Assembly: GCF_014529535.1 (NCBI RefSeq)
Contig: NW_023503493.1
Location: forward strand, 10,572,001 to 10,636,000
Direction: 5' to 3'
Length of the DNA stretch: 64,000 bases
From: Bradysia coprophila
Lineage: Eukaryota > Arthropoda > Insecta > Diptera > Sciaridae
A model generated the notes under the pieces. It was not told where the DNA came from. It worked only from the letters and a program-made list of their open reading frames with translations, and made no database searches. How positions within the stretch are numbered: position 1 is the stretch's first letter; each line of letters begins with the position of its first letter. A program made the translations under genes and the position numbers. This document shows positions 47,282-59,800 of this stretch, piece after piece.

Positions 47282-50200
47282 CTAATAAATTTTTGGTTTC
47301 AAAACCGCCTCCTCCAAAAGTTTCGAAAATGTTTCACGCACCTCCTCGACCAACTCTTCGGAGTATTGCGTTTGTCTGGTCTGAGCTCGTATCCTTGAGT
47401 TCGGATTCAATGACAAAACGGATAGTGAAATTGAACGTCCGAACGCTCCTTGTGACTCTGCGATCCGTCCTAATTGCATTAGAAACAGCGTACATTCTTC
47501 CAGCAACGGAGGAAATGCCTCGGCAAATCGTACAATGCATGGCAATACGGCACGAAACATCTCGATGCGGGAGTCTTTTGAAAGTATTGTAAGTAGAGTG
47601 GACAGCGTGTTGATGCATAATTTCGCAACGCCTAACGATCTCGGCAGCGCATATTGCAGAGAAAGATGTGACGTTAAATCAATTGCAAATATCTGCTTGT
47701 CCATCTCAGGCATAGCCAGCAGGTCGTGAACAAAGTCCATGCAGATGTGCATCGAAGGAATGCCACGTACAGTCATGCTCAGCAGTTCTCTGGGATAGCC
47801 TTGAAAATGAACCAGTTTGGCCAGTGACGGTTCCGAAATGAACACCTGATGAATATACGACGACACGATGCCACGAACTTCACGCAACGCCCATTGTCTG
47901 CCTGTTTTTAAACGATCGTCCGGCGTTTCGACACAAGCTTCCAGTAGTATTTGAACGGCAGCACTTTCCATATTCGCTACCAGGGCCGTTTTCAATTCCT
48001 CGCGTTCATTTTCCGAAATCTGCAATTGTCCGGCCTTCTCGATCAACGGTTTGTCTAAAATGTGCCGCGACAATTGACTCTTACATGCGGCCAGACTAGC
48101 CTGTAGAATACGCAAAACTATAGCCAATGCATCCGGGCAACGGAAGACTCGGGCATCACAACGGACGACTTGTAGCGGATCGAAGAGAATACTTTCCTGT
48201 GTCAGCAACTGCGTTTTGTACATTTCGTCGGGCATCAGAGCATTGATGGTTAGGACCCACAGTCGACGCGGCAGCACTGTGTTGAATCGAATCCAGATGT
48301 TTTTGTACAGTTCCTGAATTAGTCGTGGCACCTGTGGATCAAGTATCTTCTTGAAATAGTGCACGAACAGCTCGACATGTGGCCATATATCGGTCGGTGG
48401 CATTTTTAGCATCAAACGAAGCAATTTAATCGTTTTGGATGGACACTGTTCGATGTCTTCGAAAGCTTCTACAATATGCATCGACTGGATGGACACCGAT
48501 GAAGTGACTTTCGACGAAATCGACTCTTCTTCGATCCAGTCGTCGACCAGTGACAAATGCGGAAAATGAGTGACCAATAACCGCAGCAACGGGCTGAATA
48601 ATCCACCGAAGTCGTGCTGGTTTTTCTGGGCTTGTTGCAGCAGGTATTTGATGGGAAGTTCGGACAAAAATTCGGTGGAGTAACTTTTCACTTTCCGACA
48701 ATTGGCTATGATGGTTGCCATGTTGCTCAGTCGTACATCTTCGTACAAAAGAAGGTAATAAAGTAACAGCAGCTGTGACGATATGCTTGGCTGTACCAAT
48801 GACTCATCGTCGATCCCAACATCCGGTTCCAACGCATAGATCCGTTTCTTCGTCTGCAAATGTGTACCCACAACGGACCGTTGAAACACCTTGACAATGT
48901 CGTCTTCGGTCAGCGGTTCGTGAGTATGTTCGACCAGTCCGCCTTTAGCATTCGGTGAAATGATGGAATTAACGTACACCTCAATTAGGGCTGGCAGAAC
49001 CGGATGCAACGGTGTGGTGCACGATATGATTTGCTTGTAAATCCAGGACTTGATCGGTACTTTATGTTTGGAGAATGCCCTCGATTTCAGCAACTGATGA
49101 ATGCAATGCACGGGCAGATAGCCGGGAATGTTGGCGTTCAATTGTGGAGTGACGGGCACTTTGACGGCATGAGCCGTAACGACTTGTTCGGTGAAAATTT
49201 CTTGCGTAAAAATCTGCTTCATTCGAGTGGTGTTGTTCTGTCGAAGCGGAATTTTCATGCCCAACGTTGAGCAGACCAATTCACAAATGGCGGACACCTG
49301 ATTGCTGTGGAAATGAATGGCCATCAGCAGTAACATTTCACCGAATGATGCCGCAACGCCACTGTTACTTTCGAAATAGGCTTCGCCTTTGATCAACCAT
49401 TGCACCCATTCGATTCCTTTCGCTTCCAGTGATTGCTGGGTGATGAGCGTCGGACAAGCGATTAACATGCACAGGCCGAGTGACACAAACCGGATTCCTG
49501 CTGATGTTGGCGGTGGTTTTGATGTTATTAGCTGTACCAGTAGATGGATCTCGTCGTCGTTGAATCTAAAATGGGGAATTAAGGGTCAGATGTCACATCG
49601 AAGTGCAAAAGGTAATTTACTTGATTCCGGCAATGCCACGTAATGCACAATATAGTCGTAGCAGTGCAGCTCCCTGCACCACCAGTTCGTCAGTGAGTTG
49701 AGCATTCAATGAGAAAACGACAATGTTTTGCAGTTGTTTGAGCAGTTCGTCTCTGACTGCCTGCAAGGAATTCCCTTTCCTTTTCTGATTTGATCGTACG
49801 AAAACGGCAAACCATGAGCGTGTAGTCTGATCATTTCCGAGTAGCAATCCCGACACGAAAGCAATCTGAAATAGAGAAAGGAATGAACAACAACAATTCC
49901 AAACCATGCATAGCACTCAAAGCGGTCCTACCAAATCCAATGGATCCTTCAGACTCAATCGCAACATCAACGACGGCATTTTCGACATTTCAATGCATAA
50001 TGTTCGCGTTGGTAATGCCTGTCCCGGGCTCATATCACACAAGGCCGATAAAGCTTTCGATCTCAATTTACCGTCGGGTGTGTCCTCGTCGCCGTTCGAT
50101 ATCAGCGATGTGACCACTTCTTTGAAACAGTCGGGCATATTCGCAACCACCGAACAAATGATTGAACTGCCACTGTTCACGTACAACAGTGTTTCGACCA

Positions 50201-50839
50201 CCTCTTGTATGTTGAAGAGGGACGGCAATTCGGCCAATGCAATGCATATGATGTCGGTGATTTCTTCCAGATAGATTTCATTGTCGAACAATTCCGACTG
50301 CTTGACGACGTTATCGTTCGAATTGCCTCGGACGGTGGCCAGTTGATTTTGTTCGAAGATTTGTGATTGAATGTAAAACAGTTCCGACAGTACGATGCGA
50401 ACGCGTCGGGTCACATCAGCCCGTTCGAAACCCAACGCAACGCCATTCTGTAGACCATGAAATTGTGCTGAGTCTTGATTGGCGTTGCCGATTTTTTGTC
50501 TGAAATTGTCAGTTTGTTAGTTGTATACACACCGATCGATTGGTTCAATAGATCTTACCTCAGCTGCTGTTCCTTCTTCACATCAATCTCCAATTCATGG
50601 TAATCGACTTGCAGCAGTGAAACGATATTGTTCACAACTTCTATACCAACCAGAAGCGACAGTATTTGCTTCCGTGATTCCACTCCACTTTTCATGCAAT
50701 CCATCGGCGATAGTAGACTCATCCGCACCAGACTCGGTAACAGCGGTCGAATTTCGCTGGGAGAGCATTCACTCAGTTCGGTAATGTTTAGATTTTGCAT
50801 GGCAGTAAATGCCTTTGCACTAACAACGGACACATTCAT
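47282..50839 (-). CDS. IntS2: Integrator complex subunit 2
   Basis: Four exons (50839-50559, 50499-49932, 49865-49621, 49565-47282) join in phase to 1125 residues; the human protein is about 1200. Conserved stretches include EIRPLLPSLVRMSL, VEVVNNIVSLL-VDYHELE, VSGLLLGNDQTTRSWFAVFV, ALLRLYCALRGIAGIK, KGEAYFESNSGVAASFGEML, MKQIFTQEIFTEQVVTAHAV and IHQLLKSRAFSKHKVPIKSW. INTS2 is a helical scaffold subunit of the nuclear Integrator complex, which cleaves snRNA 3' ends and terminates paused RNA polymerase II transcripts. Introns are short (59, 66 and 55 bp). The gene is divergent from DTD across about 305 bp and convergent with CUSTOS. Confidence 0.96.
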
Positions 50840-51144
50840 TGTGGACGCTGTGCCTTCCTATACTTAAATTGAGCTTAAAACGAAATGAAAAATTTCGGTT
50901 GACAAAACTCGCATCGCGTTCCAATGTTTTGTTGATGACAGATTGACGGATAATATCAGAGGAGCTGGAGTAGATGAGAACAACAATTTGTAACAAAAGC
51001 CGACGAGGAAAACGCTGAAAAGGTACTAGATCTTGCACGTTGGATTGAGAGGATTGAGACATCATAATCAGCTGTTACTGACATTTCAAAACAACAACAA
51101 CAAAATGTAAACAAAGTCTTCGCGAGAACATTTTATTTTCTGAG
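50840..51144. promoter_or_regulatory. bidirectional promoter region INTS2/DTD
   Basis: The 305 bp between the two start codons must hold both promoters and both 5' UTRs. No TATA box is obvious, as expected for housekeeping genes. A repeated acaacaaca tract lies at about 51091-51103. Confidence 0.5.
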
Positions 51145-51815
51145 ATGAAGGCACTAATTCAAAGGGTAACATCAGCAAAAGTAACAGGTAATTTAGCTGT
51201 GAACAATAACCAGCAAAGTTCAATTGTTTTGTCTTCCAAAACTCAGTCGGAGATGAGCTCATCAGCAGTATTGGCCGTGGTTTTTGTGTTCTAATCGGTC
51301 TCTCGCATGACGATACCATCAAAGACGTGGAGTATATGTAAGTGATCGCTGCAACCGGATCGGTTTTTGTTCCCTTCTTACATCTCTGTTCCATTCAAGA
51401 GCCAAAAAGCTGCTTAGCATTCGATTATTCGATGACGGTAACGGTAAGCGATGGCAACGGAACGTTAAGGAAGAGAATCTTGAGCTGCTCTGTGTGAGCC
51501 AATTCACCCTTTACAATCGCTTGAAGGGCAACAAACCGGATTTTCACTTAGCTATGCAAGGACCGGATGCATCCAATTTGTACAATACGTTGTTGAAGAA
51601 GCTGGGCGAGCAATATTCCGAAGAGAAAATTAAAGGTTTGTCGTTCTGAATTTGTGAAAGGGGAAGTGACTGAGTGAACTGGAATTGTTACAGACGGAGT
51701 ATTCGGTGCGATGATGCAAGTGCATATTCAAAATGATGGTCCGGTAACAATTGAAATAGAATCACCACGTAGTGCGAAAAGCGTATCCGAAGAGGTGGTG
51801 GCGAATGTTTCATAA
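51145..51815 (+). CDS. Dtd: D-aminoacyl-tRNA deacylase
   Basis: Four exons (51145-51187, 51247-51337, 51400-51635, 51694-51815) give 163 residues, the normal length for the enzyme. It begins MKALIQRVTSAKVTV and has VGDELISSIGRGFCVLIGLS. The two catalytic-pocket signatures are present: SQFTLY near the middle and NDGPVTIEI (the NxGPxT motif with cis-Gly-Pro) at the C-terminus. DTD is a cytosolic homodimer that hydrolyses D-aminoacyl-tRNA and Gly-tRNA(Ala), protecting translation from wrong chirality. All introns are about 60 bp with canonical ends. An ATAAA poly(A)-type signal overlaps the stop region (51812-51820). Confidence 0.96.
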
Positions 51816-52769
51816 ATAAATTGCGCTGATTGTGGAACGTTCTCTCGTTTTCCTTTTTAAAACCGGTCCAACGACTGGAAGTTGAGTTGTTGCAGCGATC
51901 GAAAAAGAAATGATGAAACTGTAAAATGGTGAAGTTGTCAAGTCTTTTCGATTTTCACAATCAAATTTTGTCGATCTACAGTCCTTCATCATTTGGGCAT
52001 CAGTCGTATCCATCAAATCAGATTTTTTTAGTCCATTTATAAGCTTACGCGGCCGAATATTCTGAAAATTTTCGAGTTTCCTCCAATTGCACCTTGCACC
52101 ATGCTTAGAGCCACCGGACGACCTACAGGTGAATGTTAAATGTTTCTAATAATTTCTCGTAGCTTCCATGTACTAGATCTATCGAAATATTCAAAAAAAA
52201 AGTTTGATGAATCGCGGGTGGCTACAAAGTTTGCGCGGGTCAATTCTTTCCGATTTTTCGGCCAACGTCATCCCATCTGGCTAATTTCACGCCCAATAGT
52301 TTTGTAAATTTTTTTGGTTATAAGCCAAATGTTAAATTTCTTTAAAATCTTTACAGCGCCAAGTTCACGAACACGAGATCTTTAAAACGCTTTTGTTTTC
52401 CCTAGGGTTGAAAGTTGTTACACACCTGGGAAAAAAAGAAAATTGGTTTAGGTTTCAAAAGAATGTAATAGTATGTAGTGTTACAAGTGTCGTTATGTTG
52501 ACCTTTTCAGCACTAGACCCAAGTTATCCATACGAACGAAGCGAGTTATTTTCCTAACACATGCTAAAAAAGCCTTTTAGCATAAGTTAAGAACAAAGTT
52601 TTTCCTAAACGACATGGAAAATAAGCGACGAAGTCACGATATTTTTACACTAGTTAGGAAATAGTAGTTTCGTACCAATACAGGAAATGACGATTTTTTC
52701 AGCACCAGTCCTGAAAATTAGGGCGTGTGCTGAATAAATCCATTTTATGTAGAGGTACGAAAAACGTTC
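51816..52769. other. intergenic, no gene seen
   Basis: I found no exon or clear inverted repeat of more than 20 bp here. Confidence 0.4.
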
Positions 52770-53213
52770 TGTGCACCGGACAACTGAAATATACAAAAGA
52801 CATCAATTCACTTGAAAACAATGTTGTCACACTTGACATTCACCATATTAAATGTGATCAATCGTATAGTCATGGAAAAACTCATTCAAAACCGTTCTCA
52901 CACGATAAATCGTAAAGAATTGTATATTACATTGGATGCGCCGGAAAGTATGCATATCATGATGGATCAATTTTGTGATACGAGCAGAACTCACGAGTGT
53001 GTGTCTAAGCGCCAAGGTTTGAAAACTGTTATTTTGACAAGGGTAGAGTTTGCATATCCGAGCCGAAGGCGAGGTATGCAACTACCCGTAAAGATAAATC
53101 GTAAAGAAATGATTTTTTTCCCAATCGTGCGATTTTTATCGTTCGGTAAAACCTGACATTTCATAACAAAAAATCATGGCAAAATCTGTCGTATTTCAGT
53201 TGCCCGGTGCACA
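52770..53213. mobile_element. 444-bp inverted-repeat element
   Basis: Terminal repeats tgtgcaccgg-caactgaaat pair at 52770-52791 and 53192-53213. The interior has a second copy of a cgtaaag-aaatgattt/aattg motif but no protein. A separate hairpin follows at 53245-53321 (aaaagt-gttttcgtgtg/cacacgaaaac-actttt). Confidence 0.6.
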
Positions 53214-54577
53214 AAATCCATTACATAACTCGGGATAAAAGTTGAAAAGTCTCGTTTTCGTGTGTTTATTGACCTCGGCTTCGCCTCGCACCAACAAAAT
53301 TCACACGAAAACTCTACTTTTCGTTTTTTAATCCTTTGTCATGCAAATAACTATATCGTAGCCCGAAATTGAATTTTGCCTTTTACCAAGACCGCTTGCA
53401 AAAAACTAAAAAAAATATCTGAAAATATTGATCCTTGTAAGTTTCGTTGACAAAGGATTTTTAAGAAGACAATCCTCTGAGGATTTTCAAGGATTTTCCT
53501 ATCGCTTCTCAACGATTTTTTTAATGATTCAGGATAGATTTTCAAATCTCGTACGAACTTTAAAATCTCTTGGAGGAAGGTAACTTAACCTAACCAGTGA
53601 CTTAGGTTTAAAAAAATGGACGATTGATGTGCCCTAAATGCACGATACGAGATCCCAAGGTGTTATGATCTACAGGTAGAAAAATTCTCGAAACACAACT
53701 TTAGTCAATCTGATCTGTTCAATATTCTTGTCTAGGGTCCATAACCGCATTGCGTTGACTGTATAGCATCAACTATTTTGTGGTGAACAGTAGCATGGTA
53801 CGCTCACTCATATATACTTTCTTACACGGATCTTAAACGAAAGCTAAATTCGCTTTGTTTCTATCTGTCCAAAGGTAAACAGCACTATAAAAACTGTGAC
53901 CTTGTACAAAAAAGAGTCACTTTAATTTGCAGTTTTTGTCATACATCATAGTGTTATATGCATACGCGGATGGGAAAATTGATACAAGTTTTTACCGCTC
54001 GCATGTAATGAACCATTTATATTCAATTGTTAAGACCTATACTTATGTAGTAATAAACACATCGTAAGTATAATGTTTTGTTTAAATTGCAGTCATTTAT
54101 GAAACAATACAACACCATTCATCAGTTTTATTGTTTGCTCCCAAAGTCAATAATGCATTTTGATTAATATTATATCGGGATGCCGCGTATACTCTTCCGT
54201 TTCTCATCGGTGGGGACTTAGATGATTATTTCCTCAACTGATGTTCTTACGAAAGTAAATGTATCATTAAGTGTTGGTTTTTTGGAACGATTTTTGAACG
54301 ATGAGACTTGGAACAATTAACGGACAGCGTTAATATAGGAATCAATATTTATTTATACCGTTCGCAACTCTCATAGTTCGAAAATTGTTTCAACCGACAA
54401 TAAATAATTTTCTTTACTAAAACTAATTTTCAAATCTCCAGAAAATTTCATCAGTCAAGGGACATGACCTGCCAACAAGGGTCCTATTTGTTAAAATTCT
54501 CAATGAGAAATTTTGTTGTTCTACGATACGACTTTCCTTTAGGTAGTAGAACAGTCTCAGTCGTCACACATCTTATA

Positions 54578-54757
54578 GGTTTCTTCCAACGCCGTTCAAA
54601 ATGTCAATCGTCATCCACAGAGAAGCCATCACAACCTCACTTTGAAGTTTCAACGAACAAATTTGTTTAAGTTGCGGTTATGTTTGCTTCTGTAGATGAC
54701 GGTCGGTTGTTTTCGGCCTGCCAAATTTCGGTAAAATTCTGTACGATGGAAGAAACC
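54578..54757. mobile_element. TA-flanked MITE, family GGTTTCTTCCA, copy 2
   Basis: This is a 180-bp relative of 1311-1488 in opposite orientation, with TA at 54576-54577 and 54758-54759 and the same MFASVDDGRLFSACQ frame. Confidence 0.8.
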
Positions 54758-55055
54758 TATAAAACCCAAGTTTGTGCCGAAATAAAGGTTAACTTGGATC
54801 AGGTGATAGCACTCGGGATCGAAAGACTGAAAGCCCACCCAAAGAAAACAGGTTCGATTTAATTCCCGGAGCAAGATTGTTTGAAAAGGATTGTTTAACC
54901 ATCAGTTTGTATTGTATATTCAGCCCCAAAGACATCACAAACGCTTCCTTAACAAATAAATCTGTTACCCGATGAACGAAGGAAAAACATGTCAGCTCTT
55001 GGTCCGTAATTGCTGAGGAAAATGTGGAATCAATGCTAAATAAACACAGGAAAAA

Positions 55056-55435
55056 GCGAGGGGTGGATAAACGTAAATTCTGTTCGAACCTTGTTTTTTT
55101 CAACAAATGTTTTCTTGTTTTTTTCTGTTTTTTCTTGTTTATAAACAAAGAAAAAAACAAAAAAACATGGTATACTTCTTTCGGGTTTTGTATTTTTAAT
55201 TTTGTTTTTCTGTTTTCTTTTTAATTCTTCCTGTTTTTAATTTGGTTTTTCAGTTTCTTACAGTTGTTTTTTCGGTTTTCTTCTTGTTTTTTTTCGGTTT
55301 TTTTCTTGTTTTCTTCGGTTTTTTTCCGTTTTTTTCTGTTTTTTCTTGTTTATGTGTTTTTTATTTGTTTTGCAACAAATTTATGTTTGTTTTCTATCCC
55401 TTAGAACCTTGTTTTTTATGTTTATCCACCCCTCG
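55056..55435. mobile_element. foldback with T-rich core
   Basis: A perfect inverted repeat cgaggggtggataaac / gtttatccacccctcg bounds about 300 bp of TTTC/TTTG-rich sequence (55085-55390). The core is strongly strand-biased (almost all T with C or G). It looks like a MITE whose centre expanded as a microsatellite. Confidence 0.65.
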
Positions 55436-56898
55436 GGAAAAAGTTTCTTCTTATCTTTTCTATACCGAGACTTACTAAAAACGTATCTTGATGTTAGACA
55501 AGGTCCTCGACTTCCTCACTTTATCTTCTGAGCCCATAACAAATAAGGTTTCCGACTTATGGAATAACTATCGGTAACTACTCTAAATGAAAGTTATTTA
55601 AACTTTACCAAATTATTGCAATGTGAACTGCATTGCTATGGTTTCGCAATGTAATTAAAGTGAATTGAAAGAGTGAAAATTTATGCTCTATCTGTTTTTA
55701 TTACGAAAGATTTTTTAATGATTAATCCAAAGAGAGAAAGAAAATTTTGATTTTTTTTAAAGAAATCTGTGTTGTTCGGAATTTTCAAGGTTTTTATAGG
55801 GTTGGTGCATTAGTCGTCGGACACATAGTGTTCTTTCATTGATATTTTTTTATGAATGAAAGAACAATGGATGTCCGACTTCCAGTAAAATTTCGGAGAC
55901 TGGTGACGCAACTAAGATTTTCCAGATATTTTTCCAATATTTGCATAATTTGACTATCTATGGCTGGAATTTCCAATTTTTCCCTTGTGGTTAACAAACG
56001 AGTATGAGTATTCTATCAAACGCTAAACAAAGGAAGTAACAGATTTAAGCGAAAAAGAAGTAATACGATTGTCGTTTCTGAAAGGTTAAACTATCAACGA
56101 GTTTTTTATGCATATGGCTTAAGCTAAAGTTTCGTCAACTCACTCCACATTCATAAACTATAATTTAAAGGCAAAAAAGAAATGAGTTAAAACGTGACAT
56201 AATTTCATCAAGTGGCCATCAACCCTCCAATTCATAACGATAAGACATCAAGGACATCAAAGCACACACGTGCCTCTCACCAATAAAATATATTAATTTA
56301 TCCATAAACAATAAACAAAATGTTTATAAAGTCTGATCTACGCAGAGTGGTCAAGATCGATTATTTTTTTTTAAATATTTTATCCGTCCGCTTGAAACCT
56401 GTTTGCTTTATTATTTTGTGATTATTAAAAGAAACGTGCAGCATCTTTTGGCGAAAAAGAACCATATCAAGTTTTTGTTTTCAATCTCGTATCATTGTGT
56501 GCGCGAATAAAGAAACATTTAAAAGAACCTTCCATCCAAAGGCTGCGGGAAACGCATTTTGGAAAGAGAAGAACAAAATCGAAGACTGTGTTTCAGGGAA
56601 GACTCGGATAGCCTATGACGAAAGCAAAGGATTTTTGATTTTGTTAATAAAAAATCCGTTGATGACATTCAGAAATTTGTGGACAAAAAACATGATTCTT
56701 CATGGAAGCGAATTAATTCATAAGTTATGTTGTGTTTCCCTCCACTCAGTCGGCTTACATGACCATGTTAGTTTATATGAATGCACTGAAAGATCAAAGA
56801 TGATGCAGAGCTATAACCAAGTCAAGTTCAAAGTTTTATAGCGATAGTCAGTTTCTTGCAGAATATCAACAGAACAAGACGAACGAAATAAGTGAAAA
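55436..56898. other. upstream region of the pickpocket gene
   Basis: One frame is open at 56497-56841 without family likeness. Otherwise the stretch is AT-rich and I see no exon. Confidence 0.4.
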
Positions 56899-59800
56899 AT
56901 GAAACTGAATTCAATATTCAATCGATTCAATCTGAGGAGTGGTGAAAATTATGCCGTCGAAGATCCACAAAATAGGAAAAAAGTAAATTTTGAATTCTAA
57001 GTTTGTGGAAAATGCATTGAAAATTTCAACAAAATAATACATTTTTTAGCCGAAACGGTCTTTCATCGAAAATACAGTGTCGGAATATATGCAGAAGAGC
57101 ACCATTCATGGTGTTTCGTACGTTGTGGACGATGAACGGCACAAATTTGAAAGGTGATTTGAATTTTTAGTGTTTTTATGCATAAAAACAAAGTGATGTA
57201 ATTGAGGATGTTATTTTGTGTTAAGACGCATTGTTTAACACTGCTGGCTAGGTCATCCATTACGGGTGTATGTAAGAACGTATGTACACGACAAGGTGAG
57301 GCTTAACTCAAACTTACACTAGTGTGAAGTTGACTTAGTCAGCGATTTTATAGGATACTAGTGGAATGCCCGCGGCTATGTTCATAGTAATGACAAAATA
57401 TTTAGGTTTTTATATTTACACCCGTTACAAAAATGTCAAAAATGTATGAAAGTGAACAAATTTTCGCGTGTTCATTAGGGTGTAGCGTTTTACAACCTTT
57501 TTTTTAATTTTTTAAGGCCTGCGGGTAGGTTCGATGCAGAATGGTCCACTGAACACGAAAAAAAAAAAATTTTGAAGTTCGAAGCTCCCATGCGCACCTC
57601 TGAAAATCGACTTCTTTGGTCCCAAAGCCATAGTGAGATTAGTTCTGCCGGCTGTGCGGAAAAATATATCTTAAGTGTATATGATAATTAATCGTAGAGA
57701 CCGTGGCTTCAATTTGGCGTACTTTAAAATTAAAAAAAAATTGAGTCACCGTTGAACAATTACAAAAAGTGATCCCGACCATGACTTTTTCAATTTTTTT
57801 TTTGGATTTAAAGCTTTCTAAAATATGTGACTGGAAAGTCGTGTCGTAGCTCATTTTAAAGGGAATTTCAAGAGTTTTCAAACGAATATAGACTCGACGT
57901 AAAGATTCACCGGGTTGAAGATTCGATGACCTTCTAGTGTGTAGAAAATGGTACGAGAAAAACATTTTTTTAATTTGTCACAGAATTTATGCAAAAACGG
58001 TTCCAAATTGTTCTCAATATTGCTGGCGTTAATAGAGCAGCAATCCTGGGACGAAATGGGCGATGTAAGGTGTAATTTAAAAAAACAAATTGTCGGTTTG
58101 ATGATTTTTCGATTATCTTAAACATACGAGTTAATGTTACCCCAAAAGTCGGTTATTTCTTCCCAGAATTGCTGCATTCTTAACGCCAGCAATACTAAGA
58201 ACAATTTGGAACCGTTTTTGCATAAATTCTGTGACAAATTAAAAAAATATAGTTTTTCTCGTACCATTTTCTACACACTAGAAGGTCATCGAATCTTCAA
58301 CCCGGTGAATCTTTACGTCGAGTGGGAGCTTCGAACTTCATTTTTTTTTTTTGTATTTTCGTGTTCAGTGGACCATTCTGCATCGAACCTACTCGCAGGC
58401 CTTAAAAATTAAAAAAAGATTGCAAAACGCTACACCCTAGTGTTCATCCTAATTTATCATGAGTATCAAAGTGTCAAGTCTCTCTAGACTATAGGACTTT
58501 ACGCCTGGGTTCCTATAGAGAGACAAACAATCAAACATTAATAATATAGATTTTGACCGACGTTACAAAAGATCCACTTTTTTCTGGAACTAAAAAAAAG
58601 TTGAACTATCTTCCTCTTGAGTGTTAGGGTGTGTCGATTTCATTTTTTTTAGTCATCCCTGGTTCCGCCCTACCGCGATTCACCCTCGCACTAGCAATAA
58701 TAATCAGCAATTTTTTTTTTTATAAGTCAATATAAGCTTGCACCGTCACTTTTTCAAAAATTTTCGAGCTACACGAGATACTTGGATTATGGGTCCGAAC
58801 CAAAAAAAATCTACAGATGCTTTTGCAGAGTTTTCACTCTGTACGGCATCTAGAGGGTCTACTAGAGGTGGAATTTTCAAGAATTTTGTATGTGAAAAAA
58901 TCATCTCTTCTGGGTAAATTTTAGTCAAACTAATGTTGTGATAGCTCATTTTGTAGGGTTTTCAATAGCGAATCTAGCAAGCGTACACTTTCGATATGTA
59001 AATCTAAAAATTTATTGGTTTCGCTGTTGGAAGGCTCAAAAACGGGGCATTTTTACGAGTGTTTTCGAAAATACAACAAATTGACTTTTCTTAAAAAACT
59101 AAGTTTACTATCTTCAGCTTTTAAATGTGTTATTCATGATTAATAATCGAATTTCTGTCAAAATTTTTTATTTACCCGCTGCATTTAAAATGTTAATTGT
59201 CTGCGGAAACGGGAATGACTAAAAAAAATTGAAATCGACACACCCTATTGAGTGTGGGCAGTGTGACAATAGTTCCACTTTTTTCAGTTCCACAGACAAG
59301 ATATTTTCAAGATAGGTCCACTTTTTTAGTTTCAGAAAAAAAGTGGATCTAACAACTATTGTAACGTCGGTTAGATTTTGGATAAACGAGATATTTCATT
59401 CAAGTTAGAGTTATGTTATTCCTGTTGTTTCGAGCCACATTTTTGATCAATATATTCTGATCAATCTTGATCAATCTTGAAACAGTTTAAAATCGGAGAT
59501 AATCGGGTCCGTAATTTCGTAATTTTTATGGGCGGCTGTACGTATCGAACTTTAGACTAACTCCTAAAAAAAATTGATGAATTTCGAAGGCATATAGTCG
59601 AACAATTTTTTCCTTTGCATCGATCAAAAATAGCTTGTCTGGATGGTCTAGCATTAGGTCAGAAATCTTGCAAGTGCTCTCCGAGCGGATTTAGAGTTTC
59701 ACGGTGGGTATGAACGAACTTTAAATAAAGGTGTAAATTAACATCCCGGGTTTTTAGCCCCGTACGAAGTACGAAGGGGCTTATAGGATTACGATTCCGT

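Noticed and set aside
48426-48701. Second frame inside INTS2
   Set aside because: It is an out-of-frame shadow of the large conserved INTS2 exon.
56497-56841. 114-codon frame upstream of the PPK gene
   Set aside because: It has no AUG at its start, no family likeness and does not link to PPK exon 1. It is probably chance or 5' flanking sequence.
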